A stretch of 64,000 nt of DNA from Nocardia cerradoensis NBRC 101014 (lineage in GTDB: Bacteria > Actinomycetota > Actinomycetes > Mycobacteriales > Mycobacteriaceae): the NCBI RefSeq assembly GCF_000308535.1, contig NZ_BAFW01000255.1:1-64000 (forward strand). The letters run 5' to 3'. Numbering within the stretch: position 1 is the first letter of the stretch; every line of letters begins with the position of its first letter. Both the position numbers and the translations under genes were made by a program. Shown piece by piece: positions 1-8,340 of the stretch. Below the pieces are notes generated by a model. That model was given only the letters and a program-made list of their open reading frames with translations, searched no databases and was not told the DNA's origin.

Positions 1-2616
1 CCCACGGTGCGCGGCGGTCAGCCGAATCCGGCCGGTGGCCCGCCGCGGCGGCCCGGAAATTCCGCGAATCCGGCACCGCGTCCCGGTGCGCAGGCGACTC
101 AGAAGATCGCCAAGCCCGGTGAGCAGAAACCTCAGTCGACCCAGAAGATCGCGGCCGGAACCCTCGGCGAGGCGATGGCGCAGCGCGGGCCGCGCTCGAC
201 CGCGGCCAACCGGGCGGCTCCCGGTGGCACCGGGACCCGTCCCGGCTCCGGTCCGGGTACCGGCGGACGCCGCGCGGTCGGCGCGGGCGCTCCCCCGTCG
301 GGTCCGCCGCCGCGCAAGGGCAACGGTGGCGGTGACGGTCCGGGCGGTTCGGCGGGCAGGGGCCCGAAGGCGAAGAAGAAATCGCCGTGGCGCATCGTGC
401 GCCGAGTGATCTATGTCCTGGTGGCATTGGCCATCGTGGTGCCGAGCGCGGTCTTCCTGATCGCGTACACGACCGTCTCGATACCCCAGCCGGGCGATCT
501 CAAAACCCCTCAGGTCGCCACGATCCTGGCCTCCGACGGCACCACGCAGATCAGCAGAATCGTTCCGCCGGAAGGCAACCGGACCGACGTCACCATCGAC
601 CAGATCCCGCCGCACGTGCGCAACGCGGTGATCGCGGCCGAGGACCGGGACTTCTACTCCAACCCCGGCTTCTCCATCAGCGGTTTCGCCCGCGCCGCGC
701 GCGACAACCTGATGGGCAAGGACACCGCCGGTGGTGGTTCGACGATCACCCAGCAGTACGTCAAGAACGCGATGGTCGGCAATCAGCATTCGCTGAGCCG
801 CAAGATGCGCGAGCTGGTGATCTCGGCGAAGATGGCGCGGCAGTGGGGTAAGGACGACATCCTCACCGCGTACCTGAACACCATTCCGTTCGGTCGCGGC
901 ACCTTCGGTATCGACGCCGCGGCCAAGGCCTACTTCGGCAAGTCGGTCGAACAGCTGACCGTCGAAGAGGGCGCGATGCTGGCCGCCACCATCAACCAGC
1001 CGTACGGCCTGGACCCGGAGAACAACCCGAAGGGCGCCGAACAGCGCTGGAACTACGTCCTCGACGGCATGGTCAAGGCCGGTTCCATCCCCGCCGCCGA
1101 ACGCGCCAAGATGGTGTACCCGAAGGTCCTGCCGTCCGGCGCCAACAGCGACGACAGCGAGAACAAGACCGCGGGCCCCAACGGCTTGATCAAGCGGCAG
1201 GTGCTCAGCGAGCTGTCCGAGGCCGGCATCAGCGACACCCAGCTGAACACCGAGGGCCTGCAGATCACCACGACCATCGATCAGAAGGCCCAGCAGGCGG
1301 CGATCGATTCGGTGCACAAGAACATGCAGGGTGAACGCGACGAGGTGCGGACCGCGGTCGTCTCGGTCGATCCGAAAACCGGTGCGGTGCGCGCCTATTA
1401 CGGCGGCGACAACGCGACCGGCTGGGACTTCGCCAATGCCGGTCTGCAGTCCGGCTCGACCTTCAAGGTCTTCGGCCTGGCCGAGAATCTCGAACTCGGC
1501 AAGCCGCTGTCGACGATGTACGACAGTTCGGATCTGACCGTCAACGGCATCAAGATCACCAACGCCGAGGGTGAGACCTGCGGTACCTGCACCATCGCCG
1601 AGGCGCTCAAGCGGTCGCTGAACACCAGCTTCTACCGCATGGAACTCGATATGCCGGACGGTCCCACGAAGATCGCCGCGATGGCGCACCGGATGGGCAT
1701 TCCCGACACGATTCCGGGCGTGGGCAAGACCCTGACCGAACCCGACGGCTCCGGCCCCAACAACGGCATCATCCTGGGTCAGTACCAGGTGCGACCGCTG
1801 GATATGGCTTCCGCGTACGCGACCATCGCGGCCTCGGGTGTCTATCACAAGCCGCATTTCGTGCAGAAGGTCGTGACGGCCGACGGTCAGGTCCTGCTGG
1901 ACCGCGGACAGGTCGCGGGCGAGCAGCGGGTCTCCGCCGCCGTCGCGGACAACCTGTCGGCCGCGATGCAGCCGATCGCCGCCTCGTCCCGCAACCACGG
2001 CCTGGCCGGTGGCCGGCTGTCCGGTTCCAAGACGGGTACCACCCAGCTCGGTGACACCGGTCAGAACAAGGACGCGTGGATGATCGGCTTCACCCCGTCG
2101 CTGTCGACAGCGGTCTGGGTGGGTACCGCGGACGGTGTCGCGCTGAAGACGCCCGGCGGGTCGATCATGTACGGCTCCGGCCTGCCGTCGGATATCTGGA
2201 AGGACACCATGGACGGCGCGCTCGAGGGCACGCCGAAGGAGAACTTCCCGAAGCCGGCCGCGATCGGCGGACAGGCCGGTGTGCCGTCCTATTCGGCGCC
2301 GTACACCGCACCGAGCACCACACAGCAGGAATACCAGCCGCCGGTCGTGGTGAAGCCGTCGCAGGTCGAGATCCTGCCGGGCATCACCATTCCGGTGCCG
2401 GGCATCCAGCCGAATCCGCGTTCGCAGCCGCAGCAGAACCAGCCGCAGTCGCAGGACACCGGGCCATTGCCGGGTCAACCGGTGGCACCCGCCGACGGAT
2501 CCTCACCGACCACGTCCGGTGATACCAACGGCAATTCACGGTCCCAGCGTCCGGGCGCCGGCGTCGGCAACAATACCGACGGGACAGGAGACGGGAACTC
2601 CAACAGTCACCGGTAG
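1..2616 (+). CDS. ponA1: Bifunctional penicillin-binding protein (class A PBP, PonA1-like), 5' end cut by window
   Basis: Class A PBP that polymerises lipid II glycan strands and cross-links their peptides outside the membrane. The frame is open to base 1, so the true start may lie upstream; numbering here is from GTG at 7 (869 codons). A Pro/Gly/Arg-rich cytoplasmic region (about 1-125) precedes one membrane segment (about 130-155). The GT51 transglycosylase domain carries the AAEDRDFYS motif with catalytic Glu212 and the GGGSTITQQ motif. The transpeptidase domain has S484-T-F-K487, S537-L-N539 and K675-T-G677. A Pro/Gln/Ser-rich tail follows from about residue 755. Position next to a GT-C glycosyltransferase and rpsF-ssb-rpsR-rplI matches M. 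tuberculosis Rv0050 (ponA1), which supports the symbol; orthology was not tested by tree. Confidence 0.93.
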   Translation, partial: PTVRGGQPNPAGGPPRRPGNSANPAPRPGAQATQKIAKPGEQKPQSTQKIAAGTLGEAMAQRGPRSTAANRAAPGGTGTRPGSGPGTGGRRAVGAGAPPSGPPPRKGNGGGDGPGGSAGRGPKAKKKSPWRIVRRVIYVLVALAIVVPSAVFLIAYTTVSIPQPGDLKTPQVATILASDGTTQISRIVPPEGNRTDVTIDQIPPHVRNAVIAAEDRDFYSNPGFSISGFARAARDNLMGKDTAGGGSTITQQYVKNAMVGNQHSLSRKMRELVISAKMARQWGKDDILTAYLNTIPFGRGTFGIDAAAKAYFGKSVEQLTVEEGAMLAATINQPYGLDPENNPKGAEQRWNYVLDGMVKAGSIPAAERAKMVYPKVLPSGANSDDSENKTAGPNGLIKRQVLSELSEAGISDTQLNTEGLQITTTIDQKAQQAAIDSVHKNMQGERDEVRTAVVSVDPKTGAVRAYYGGDNATGWDFANAGLQSGSTFKVFGLAENLELGKPLSTMYDSSDLTVNGIKITNAEGETCGTCTIAEALKRSLNTSFYRMELDMPDGPTKIAAMAHRMGIPDTIPGVGKTLTEPDGSGPNNGIILGQYQVRPLDMASAYATIAASGVYHKPHFVQKVVTADGQVLLDRGQVAGEQRVSAAVADNLSAAMQPIAASSRNHGLAGGRLSGSKTGTTQLGDTGQNKDAWMIGFTPSLSTAVWVGTADGVALKTPGGSIMYGSGLPSDIWKDTMDGALEGTPKENFPKPAAIGGQAGVPSYSAPYTAPSTTQQEYQPPVVVKPSQVEILPGITIPVPGIQPNPRSQPQQNQPQSQDTGPLPGQPVAPADGSSPTTSGDTNGNSRSQRPGAGVGNNTDGTGDGNSNSHR

Positions 2617-2627
2617 CCTCGGGTGGC

Positions 2628-4361
2628 GTGAGTGAACAACAGCCGGTGGCGGCCTCGACGTTCGGTGACGAAGGTGTCGAGACCGCCACCGGTTTCGTTT
2701 CCGCGGCTCCCCTCGCGGCGGATCGGAGATCGGCGGTGCGCCGGGACAAACCCAGCCGCACCGATTCGATGACCGCTCAGTTGAGCAGCACGATCGGCGG
2801 CCCGGTCGGCGACCACGCCCTGATCGGCCGCTCTCGCTTCTGGACTCCGCTGCGCATTCTGCTGGCCTTCGCGGTGGTGTTCCTCGCCCTCGGCTGGGCC
2901 GGTAAGGCCGGCTGCATTCAGCAGACGACCACCTCGGAGGGCCATCTCACCCTCGACTGGAACAACGGCCGCCAATACGTGGCCATGTGCTACTCGGATA
3001 CGGTGCCGCTCTACGGCGCCGAACATCTCGACGAGGGCGCGTTCCCCTACAAGAAGAAGTGGACCGAGGTCGGCCCCGACGGCAAACTGCAGACCCGGTA
3101 CATGGAATATCCGGTGCTGTCGGGCCTTTATCAGTACCTGGCGATGGAGGTCGCCAATATCTGGATGTCGCTGCCGTTGCCCAAGGCGCTGTCGGTGGTG
3201 GTGTATTTCAATGTCGTCGCCGTGGGACTGGCGCTGGCCTGGCTGGTGACGGTGTGGGCGTCGGCGATGCTGGCGGGCCGCCGGATCTGGGATGCGGCGC
3301 TGGTGGCGCTCTCACCGCTGGTGCTCGTGCACATCTTCACCAATTTCGACGCGTTGGCAACGGCTTTCGCGGCCACGGGCCTGCTGGCGTGGGCCAGGCG
3401 GCGGCCGGTCCTCGCCGGAATCCTGCTCGGGCTGGGCGGTGCGGCCAAGCTGTATCCGCTGTTGCTGCTGGGCCCGATCGTGGTGCTCTGTCTGCGTGTG
3501 GACGGCCGTGACCGATTGCCGGGCCTGCGAGAACAGCTGCGACGCAACGGCAACAACGCGATCGGCGCCCTGCGCGACTATCTGGCCGGCGCGCGGATCA
3601 GTCCGCTGCGGGCGGCGCTGGTGACCGTGGTGTCGGCGATGCTGGCCTGGCTGGCGGTGAACCTGCCCATCGCGGTGCCGTTCACCGAGGGCTGGTGGGA
3701 ATTCTTCCGGCTCAACAGTGAACGCCACGCCGATCCGGATTCGCTCTACAACGTGATCACCTCCTTCACGGGCTGGCAGGGTTTCGACGGTCCACTCGCC
3801 TCCTCCGACACTCCGACCGCGCTGAATTCGGTGTCGCTGGTGCTGTTCGCGGCCGCCTGCGCGGTGATCGGCTACATCGCGCTGACCGCGGCCCGCCGGC
3901 CGCGCGTGGCACAACTGGCCTTCCTGGTGGTGGCGGCCTTCCTGTTGACCAACAAGGTGTGGAGTCCGCAGTATTCGCTGTGGCTGGTGCCGCTGGCGGT
4001 GCTGGCCCTGCCGCATCGGCGAATCCTGTTGGCGTGGATGACGATCGACGCGCTGGTGTGGTTCCCGCGCATGTACTACTACCTCGGCACCGACGACAAG
4101 GGCGTCCCCGAACAGTGGTTCACCAGCGCGGTTCTGATCCGCGACGTCGCGGTCGTGGGCCTGTGCGCGTTGGTGGTCCGCCAGATCTACCGGCCCGATC
4201 AGGACCTCGTCCGAGCCGACGGAGTGGACGACCCGGTCGGCGGAATTCTGGACCGCGCGCAGGATCCGGCGCTGCCGTGGTTGCCGTCGGCCCTGCAACC
4301 CAGGCCGCCGTATCCGGCCTCTGGCGCGAACAGCCGATCATGGGCGAGGATCGACACATGA
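2628..4361 (+). CDS. GT-C polyprenyl-phosphate-dependent membrane glycosyltransferase (GT87-like, Rv0051 homologue)
   Basis: A 577-residue integral membrane protein starting at GTG 2628, 11 bases after the ponA1 stop. About ten hydrophobic segments follow a roughly 70-residue soluble N-terminus. The first extracytoplasmic loop holds the conserved MCYSDTVPLY and FPYKKKW stretches, and later segments carry HIFTNFDALATA and NKVWSPQYSLW, as in actinobacterial GT87 mannosyltransferase-like proteins. Such enzymes move a sugar from a polyprenyl-phosphate donor on the outer face of the membrane. Acceptor and sugar cannot be read here. Position matches M. tuberculosis Rv0051 after ponA1. A second GT-C protein with the same loop motifs lies at 8341-9708. 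Confidence 0.82.
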   Translation: MSEQQPVAASTFGDEGVETATGFVSAAPLAADRRSAVRRDKPSRTDSMTAQLSSTIGGPVGDHALIGRSRFWTPLRILLAFAVVFLALGWAGKAGCIQQTTTSEGHLTLDWNNGRQYVAMCYSDTVPLYGAEHLDEGAFPYKKKWTEVGPDGKLQTRYMEYPVLSGLYQYLAMEVANIWMSLPLPKALSVVVYFNVVAVGLALAWLVTVWASAMLAGRRIWDAALVALSPLVLVHIFTNFDALATAFAATGLLAWARRRPVLAGILLGLGGAAKLYPLLLLGPIVVLCLRVDGRDRLPGLREQLRRNGNNAIGALRDYLAGARISPLRAALVTVVSAMLAWLAVNLPIAVPFTEGWWEFFRLNSERHADPDSLYNVITSFTGWQGFDGPLASSDTPTALNSVSLVLFAAACAVIGYIALTAARRPRVAQLAFLVVAAFLLTNKVWSPQYSLWLVPLAVLALPHRRILLAWMTIDALVWFPRMYYYLGTDDKGVPEQWFTSAVLIRDVAVVGLCALVVRQIYRPDQDLVRADGVDDPVGGILDRAQDPALPWLPSALQPRPPYPASGANSRSWARIDT

Positions 4362-5110
4362 CCGCATTGAGCGAGCAGGCGACCACCTTCCTCGAGCTGC
4401 ACCGCCCCGGCGATCCGGCGATTCTGCCGACCGTCTGGGACGCGTGGTCGGCGAATCTGGTGCAGGCGGCCGGTTTCGCCGCGCTGACCGTCGGCAGCCA
4501 TCCGCTGGCGGATTCGCTGGGCAAATCCGATCAGGAGGGGATGACCTATCCCGAATCGATGGCCCGGGTTCGCGAGATCACTGCGGCGGTCGGCATTCCC
4601 GTCTCGGTCGATATCGAATCCGGCTACGGCCTGAAGCCCGCCCAGCTGATCGACGGACTGCTGGAGGCGGGCGCGGTCGGCCTCAACATCGAGGATTCGG
4701 TGCACAGCGAGGGCGGCCGCCTGCGCGAGCCGAGCGAACACGCCGATTTCGTCGCCGGACTGCGGCAGGCGGCCGACGCCGCCGGTGTGCACGTGGTGGT
4801 CAACGCCCGCACCGACCTGTTCCTGCGCGAGGACCAGAACACCCCGGATCGGGTCGAGCGGGTGCTGGAGCGGATGCGGCTGGCGGCCGAAGCGGGCGCC
4901 GACGTGCTGTACCCGGTGGGTCAGCGCGATCCGGAGATCCTGCGCCGGCTGTGTGCCGAACTTCCGTTGCCGGTCAACGCCATCGGCCTGCCGGACCAGG
5001 GCGATCGCGCCTGGTTCGCCGAAGTGGGCGTTGCCCGAGTCAGTTTCGGGCCGTTCCTGCAGCGCGCGCTGAGCACCGAGGCGAACCGGCTGCTCGAGCG
5101 CTGGCACTGA
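4358..5110 (+). CDS. Isocitrate lyase/PEP phosphomutase family protein
   Basis: A 250-residue TIM-barrel protein of the isocitrate lyase/phosphoenolpyruvate mutase superfamily, which makes or breaks C-C or C-P bonds in 2-oxo acids. The frame shows LPTVWDAWSA near the N-terminus, the metal-binding stretch SVDIESGYG at about 83-91, and LNIEDSVHSEGG at about 110-121. The ATG at 4358 overlaps the upstream stop (ATGA) and has GAGGA 8 bases upstream; an in-frame ATG at 4340 is possible. The KKCGH signature of true isocitrate lyase is absent, so carboxyphosphonoenolpyruvate-mutase-like or oxaloacetate-hydrolase-like activity is more likely. Translational coupling to the glycosyltransferase suggests co-transcription, but no shared pathway is evident. 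Confidence 0.78.
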   Translation: MTALSEQATTFLELHRPGDPAILPTVWDAWSANLVQAAGFAALTVGSHPLADSLGKSDQEGMTYPESMARVREITAAVGIPVSVDIESGYGLKPAQLIDGLLEAGAVGLNIEDSVHSEGGRLREPSEHADFVAGLRQAADAAGVHVVVNARTDLFLREDQNTPDRVERVLERMRLAAEAGADVLYPVGQRDPEILRRLCAELPLPVNAIGLPDQGDRAWFAEVGVARVSFGPFLQRALSTEANRLLERWH

Positions 5111-5251
5111 TCCCGGAACCCCGGCACCGAATCGGGTCGGGTTCTGTGACAATGGAAACCGCCGATGCCCGTCGCAACGCATGCCACGAAGCCCGAGATG
5201 AGCGAGCCTACGGTATGCGACCGGGGCGGTCATCGGCGCTGTGATTCCCGG

Positions 5252-6340
5252 TCAGGCCACCCGCTCGTCGTGGTCGATCCACGCCGGGTAGTCGGTATAT
5301 CCGGCCGGTCCCCGGCCGTAGAGGCCGTCCTCGCGTACCGGCGCCAGCGCTCGATCGTGCCGGATCCGCGACACCAGATCGGGATTGGCGATGAAAGCCC
5401 GTCCGAAGGACACCAGATCGGCCCGGCCGTCGGCGAGCACCCGCTCGGCCGCCGCCGGTGCGGTCGGTGCGCGGTTCTCACCGATATTGGCGATCAGCGT
5501 GCCGCTCCAGCGTGGGCGCAGATCGGCGAGTGCCGGATAGTCGTCGTTGTCGGTGAGATGGAGATAGGCGAGATCTCGTCCGGCGAGTTCACCGACCAGG
5601 GCGCGGTAGAGCGGCGCCGGATCGGCCTCGTGCATGCCGAATTGCGGATTGCCCGGCGACAACCGGATCCCGACTCGGTGCGGACCCGCCACGGCGGCAA
5701 CGGCATCGGTGACCTCGAGTGCGAATCGCATGCGATTGGCGATCGTGCCGCCGTATTCGTCGGTGCGCAGGTTGGTGTTGTCGGCCAGGAACTGATGGAC
5801 GAGATAGCTGTTCGCACCGTGGATCTCGACACCGTCGAATCCGGCCGCGAGCGCGTTGGCGGTGGCGGCGGCGTAATGCTCGACGGCCCGGGCGATCTCG
5901 GCGCGGGACATGGCACGAGGTCGTGGCGCCGCGGCCTTCCCGCCGTCGATCAGGTGGACCGGATCGGCGGCCGGTACCGCCGACGGGCCGGCCGGCAGGG
6001 TGCCGTCGATCCGGGCCAGCGGATGACCCCACCGCCCGCCGTGCATGAGCTGGGCGAAGATCCGCCCGCCCGCGCCGTGGACGGCTTCGGTGACCCGCCA
6101 CCATCCGGCGATGTGCGCCTCGGTGGCCAGGCCCGGCACCCATGCCTCGCTCTGGCCGGTCGAATGCGGCCAGATTCCTTCGGTGACAATGAGTCCCGCG
6201 TCGGCCCGCTGGGCGTAGTAGGTCGCCACGTCGTCGGTGGGCGAGCCGTCGGGGTGGGAGCGCAACCGGGTCATCGGCGCCATCACGACGCGATTGGGCA
6301 GGTGCAGGTGGCTTGCGTGATAGTCGGTCAGCAACAGCAT
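5252..6340 (-). CDS. NADH:flavin oxidoreductase, Old Yellow Enzyme family
   Basis: An FMN-dependent ene-reductase of the Old Yellow Enzyme type, about 362 residues from ATG 6340. The N-terminus shows LPNRVVMAPMTR (FMN contact), followed by ATYYAQRADAGLIVTEG. The central HGANSYLVHQFL motif carries the His/Asn pair that binds the phenolate or carbonyl of the substrate, and GIRLSPGNPQFG and SFGRAFIANPDL complete the barrel. These enzymes reduce activated C=C bonds of enones, nitro-olefins or nitrate esters with NAD(P)H. The longer frame to 6418 would run into the MerR gene, so the shorter start was chosen. It is divergent from a MerR regulator with a 20-bp palindrome between them, which implies induction by an electrophile. 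Confidence 0.88.
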   Translation of the reverse strand: MLLLTDYHASHLHLPNRVVMAPMTRLRSHPDGSPTDDVATYYAQRADAGLIVTEGIWPHSTGQSEAWVPGLATEAHIAGWWRVTEAVHGAGGRIFAQLMHGGRWGHPLARIDGTLPAGPSAVPAADPVHLIDGGKAAAPRPRAMSRAEIARAVEHYAAATANALAAGFDGVEIHGANSYLVHQFLADNTNLRTDEYGGTIANRMRFALEVTDAVAAVAGPHRVGIRLSPGNPQFGMHEADPAPLYRALVGELAGRDLAYLHLTDNDDYPALADLRPRWSGTLIANIGENRAPTAPAAAERVLADGRADLVSFGRAFIANPDLVSRIRHDRALAPVREDGLYGRGPAGYTDYPAWIDHDERVA

Positions 6341-6354
6341 GCGCGTACCGTAGA

Positions 6355-6374
6355 ACCTGACATCAATGTGAGGT
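6355..6374. promoter_or_regulatory. MerR-type palindromic operator
   Basis: A perfect dyad ACCTnACATnnATGTnAGGT lies between the divergent Old Yellow Enzyme and MerR genes. Size and layout are typical of MerR-family operators, which sit inside a promoter with an over-long spacer. Binding by the adjacent regulator is inferred. Confidence 0.65.
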
Positions 6375-6389
6375 GCAAGGGAGAAACCG

Positions 6390-6755
6390 GTGCGCATCGG
6401 CGAATTGGCACGACGCACGGGCGTCAGCGTGCGGTCGTTGCGGTATTACGAGACCCAGGGCCTGCTGGCCTCGACCCGGACCTCGGGCGGTCAGCGCGAA
6501 TACCGTGAGCAGGCCGTGGACCGGGTGGTTCGCATTCAGGAGATGTTCGCCGCGGGACTGCACAGCCGCACCATCGCCGAACTGCTGCCGTGCATCAACG
6601 ACACCGACGGTACGCCCGCGCGGACCGCTACCCCGTGGCTCTCGGAAACCCTTGCCGCCGAACGCGAACGCATCGACGCGTGCATCAAGGATCTGGTCCG
6701 CACCCGCGAGGTGCTCGACGGTGTGATCAGCGCGGCGCACGGCGAGCCGCACTGA
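6390..6755 (+). CDS. MerR family transcriptional regulator
   Basis: A 121-residue one-component regulator starting at GTG 6390. The N-terminus MRIGELARRTGVSVRSLRYYE is the winged helix-turn-helix typical of the MerR family, followed by GLLASTRTSGGQREY and a dimerisation helix. The short C-terminal part holds one cysteine (in CINDT, about residue 69) and another near CIKDL; there is no obvious metal-binding cluster, so it more likely senses an organic or redox signal. It probably controls the divergent Old Yellow Enzyme gene and itself through the palindrome at 6355-6374. Confidence 0.88.
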   Translation: MRIGELARRTGVSVRSLRYYETQGLLASTRTSGGQREYREQAVDRVVRIQEMFAAGLHSRTIAELLPCINDTDGTPARTATPWLSETLAAERERIDACIKDLVRTREVLDGVISAAHGEPH

Positions 6756-6765
6756 GCGCGAACCC

Positions 6766-7716
6766 CTACCTCAGGGCGGCCAGTCCCGGCCGGCGCTCCA
6801 GGACGGCGCCGGACGCCGGTGCGGCCGGCTCCCCGGCCCCCGCGGCATCCGGCCGGGTTCCGGATCGGAGCGAGGCCAGCACCATCCCGAGCAGGCCGAC
6901 GCCGAGTCCGGCAATCGTCAACGGCCGCAACGGTTGCGCGATCAGCAGCCAGGCCAGTCCCGCCGTGACCAACGGGGTGACGAAGAACAACTTGCCGACG
7001 CGGGTGGCGTCCCAGCGGCGCAGCATCGCGTTCAGGAGCAGGAAGCAGGCGACGGCGTTGATCGCCACCATCCACATCAGCGAGCCGGCGAAGCGCAGCG
7101 GATCGGCGATGTGCATGCCCCCGCTCCCGAGCATGAGGATTCCCGCCACCGGCGCGCTGATCAGCACGTGCACAGCGGTATTCGTGCGGGTGTCGACCTG
7201 CGGCACGAAGCGCTTCTGATAGACCGTGCCGAGGCTCAGGCCCAGGAGACCGACCACGCACAGCACCAATCCCGTTGCGGAGAAATGCGATTGGTCGGCA
7301 ACCGCCAGTCCGACGCCGAGGCCGCCGACACCGAATCCGATCCACTGCCGCACGGTGACCGACTCCCCGAGCACGGTCCCGGCGAACAGCGCGATCACCA
7401 CCGGATTCAAACCCTGCACCAGTGAGATCACCGCCGCGGACACATGGTCGGCCATGGCGGTGTAGAAGGCGCCGAACTGCACCATCTGCATGAGCAGTCC
7501 GGCGACGGCGACATGCGCCAATTGCCGGCCGCGCGGCCACCGCGCCCCGACGACGACGGCATACATCGCCAAGACCAGTCCGGCGCAGGCGAAGCGGGCG
7601 AACAGCACCACCATCGGCGGCGCCGCACCGACGCCGATGATGCCGGCGATGAACGCACTGCTCCACATCACGACGAAGGCCGCGGGGGCGGCCGTTTCCA
7701 TCAGTCGCTTCCGCAC
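6766..7716 (-). CDS. EamA/DMT family transporter
   Basis: A 316-residue drug/metabolite transporter with about ten membrane segments and two EamA repeats; GFGVGGLGVGLAVAD and GLGVGLLGMVLASL mark the repeat ends. Members usually export amino acids or other small metabolites. It starts at GTG 7716 with GGGAGG four bases upstream; an internal ATG six codons later is an alternative. It is convergent with the MerR gene and divergent from a CGNR regulator, with two identical TAACC-N9-GGTTA palindromes between them, so the CGNR protein probably controls this exporter. The substrate is unknown. Confidence 0.85.
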   Translation of the reverse strand: MRKRLMETAAPAAFVVMWSSAFIAGIIGVGAAPPMVVLFARFACAGLVLAMYAVVVGARWPRGRQLAHVAVAGLLMQMVQFGAFYTAMADHVSAAVISLVQGLNPVVIALFAGTVLGESVTVRQWIGFGVGGLGVGLAVADQSHFSATGLVLCVVGLLGLSLGTVYQKRFVPQVDTRTNTAVHVLISAPVAGILMLGSGGMHIADPLRFAGSLMWMVAINAVACFLLLNAMLRRWDATRVGKLFFVTPLVTAGLAWLLIAQPLRPLTIAGLGVGLLGMVLASLRSGTRPDAAGAGEPAAPASGAVLERRPGLAALR

Positions 7717-7729
7717 GACGCCTCCCGAA

Positions 7730-7748
7730 TAACCGCTTCAACTGGTTA
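7730..7748. promoter_or_regulatory. Palindromic operator copy 1 (TAACC-N9-GGTTA)
   Basis: TAACC at 7730-7734 and GGTTA at 7744-7748 form a dyad with a nine-base spacer. The same half-sites and spacer recur at 7771-7789. It lies just upstream of the EamA start, so binding would affect that gene most directly. Confidence 0.55.
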
Positions 7749-7770
7749 CCAACCCTGACACCGGTGCGAC

Positions 7771-7789
7771 TAACCTGTCAAGGGGGTTA
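7771..7789. promoter_or_regulatory. Palindromic operator copy 2 (TAACC-N9-GGTTA)
   Basis: This copy of the dyad is shifted 41 bases (about four helical turns) from copy 1 and sits immediately upstream of the CGNR gene. Two equal copies in a divergent promoter suggest cooperative autoregulation by the CGNR protein. Confidence 0.55.
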
Positions 7790-7799
7790 CTATGACGAG

Positions 7800-8339
7800 G
7801 TGTTCACCTTCGTCAGCGGCAATGTGGCCCTGGATTTCGCCGGGACGGTTCAGGAGCGCGATGCCGGTTTCGTCGATCTCCTGACGACTCCCGCCGCGCT
7901 CGGCGAATGGCTGATCGCGGCCGGATTACTGGACTCCGCGGCGCGATGCGACGCGGCCGACCTGGCCCGGGCGGTCGAACTGCGCGAAGCGGTGTACCGC
8001 CTGGCGCTGGCCACCACCACCGGTGAACCGTGGCGCGATGCCGACCGGATGCTGGTCAACCGGATCGCCGACGGCCCGAAACCCTCGATCGCCCTGCGCG
8101 CCGACGCCGGCGTGACCCGCCGGGGCGACTGCGATCACGCCCTCGCGCGCATCGCGACCGAGGCGATCGAACTCCTCGGCGGCCCCGATCGCGATCGCAT
8201 CAAACAGTGTGGCCGCGATACCTGCACCCGCCTCTACCTCGACACCTCCCGCGCGGGCTCGCGGCGCTGGTGCGATATGACGCTGTGCGGCAATCGCGCC
8301 AAGAGCGCGTCGTTCCGCGCTCGCCGCGGCAAGCCGTAA
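7800..8339 (+). CDS. CGNR zinc finger domain regulator
   Basis: A protein of about 179 residues with an N-terminal ABATE-type stress domain (FVSGNVALDFAGTV) and a C-terminal CGNR zinc finger. The finger shows CGRDTCTRLYLD, then RRWCDMTLCGNRAK, giving the usual four cysteines. Such proteins are DNA-binding regulators in actinobacteria. GTG 7800 was preferred because family members begin just before FVSGN and because the operator dyad at 7771-7789 would otherwise be inside the gene; a GTG at 7764 in the same frame would add 12 residues. It is divergent from the EamA transporter and probably regulates it and itself. Confidence 0.82.
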   Translation: MFTFVSGNVALDFAGTVQERDAGFVDLLTTPAALGEWLIAAGLLDSAARCDAADLARAVELREAVYRLALATTTGEPWRDADRMLVNRIADGPKPSIALRADAGVTRRGDCDHALARIATEAIELLGGPDRDRIKQCGRDTCTRLYLDTSRAGSRRWCDMTLCGNRAKSASFRARRGKP

Positions 8340-8340
8340 T

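Noticed and set aside
3312..4298. Long antisense frame over the first glycosyltransferase gene
   Set aside because: It has the His/Arg/Gln-rich composition of a GC-rich shadow frame and no recognisable motif or ribosome-binding site.
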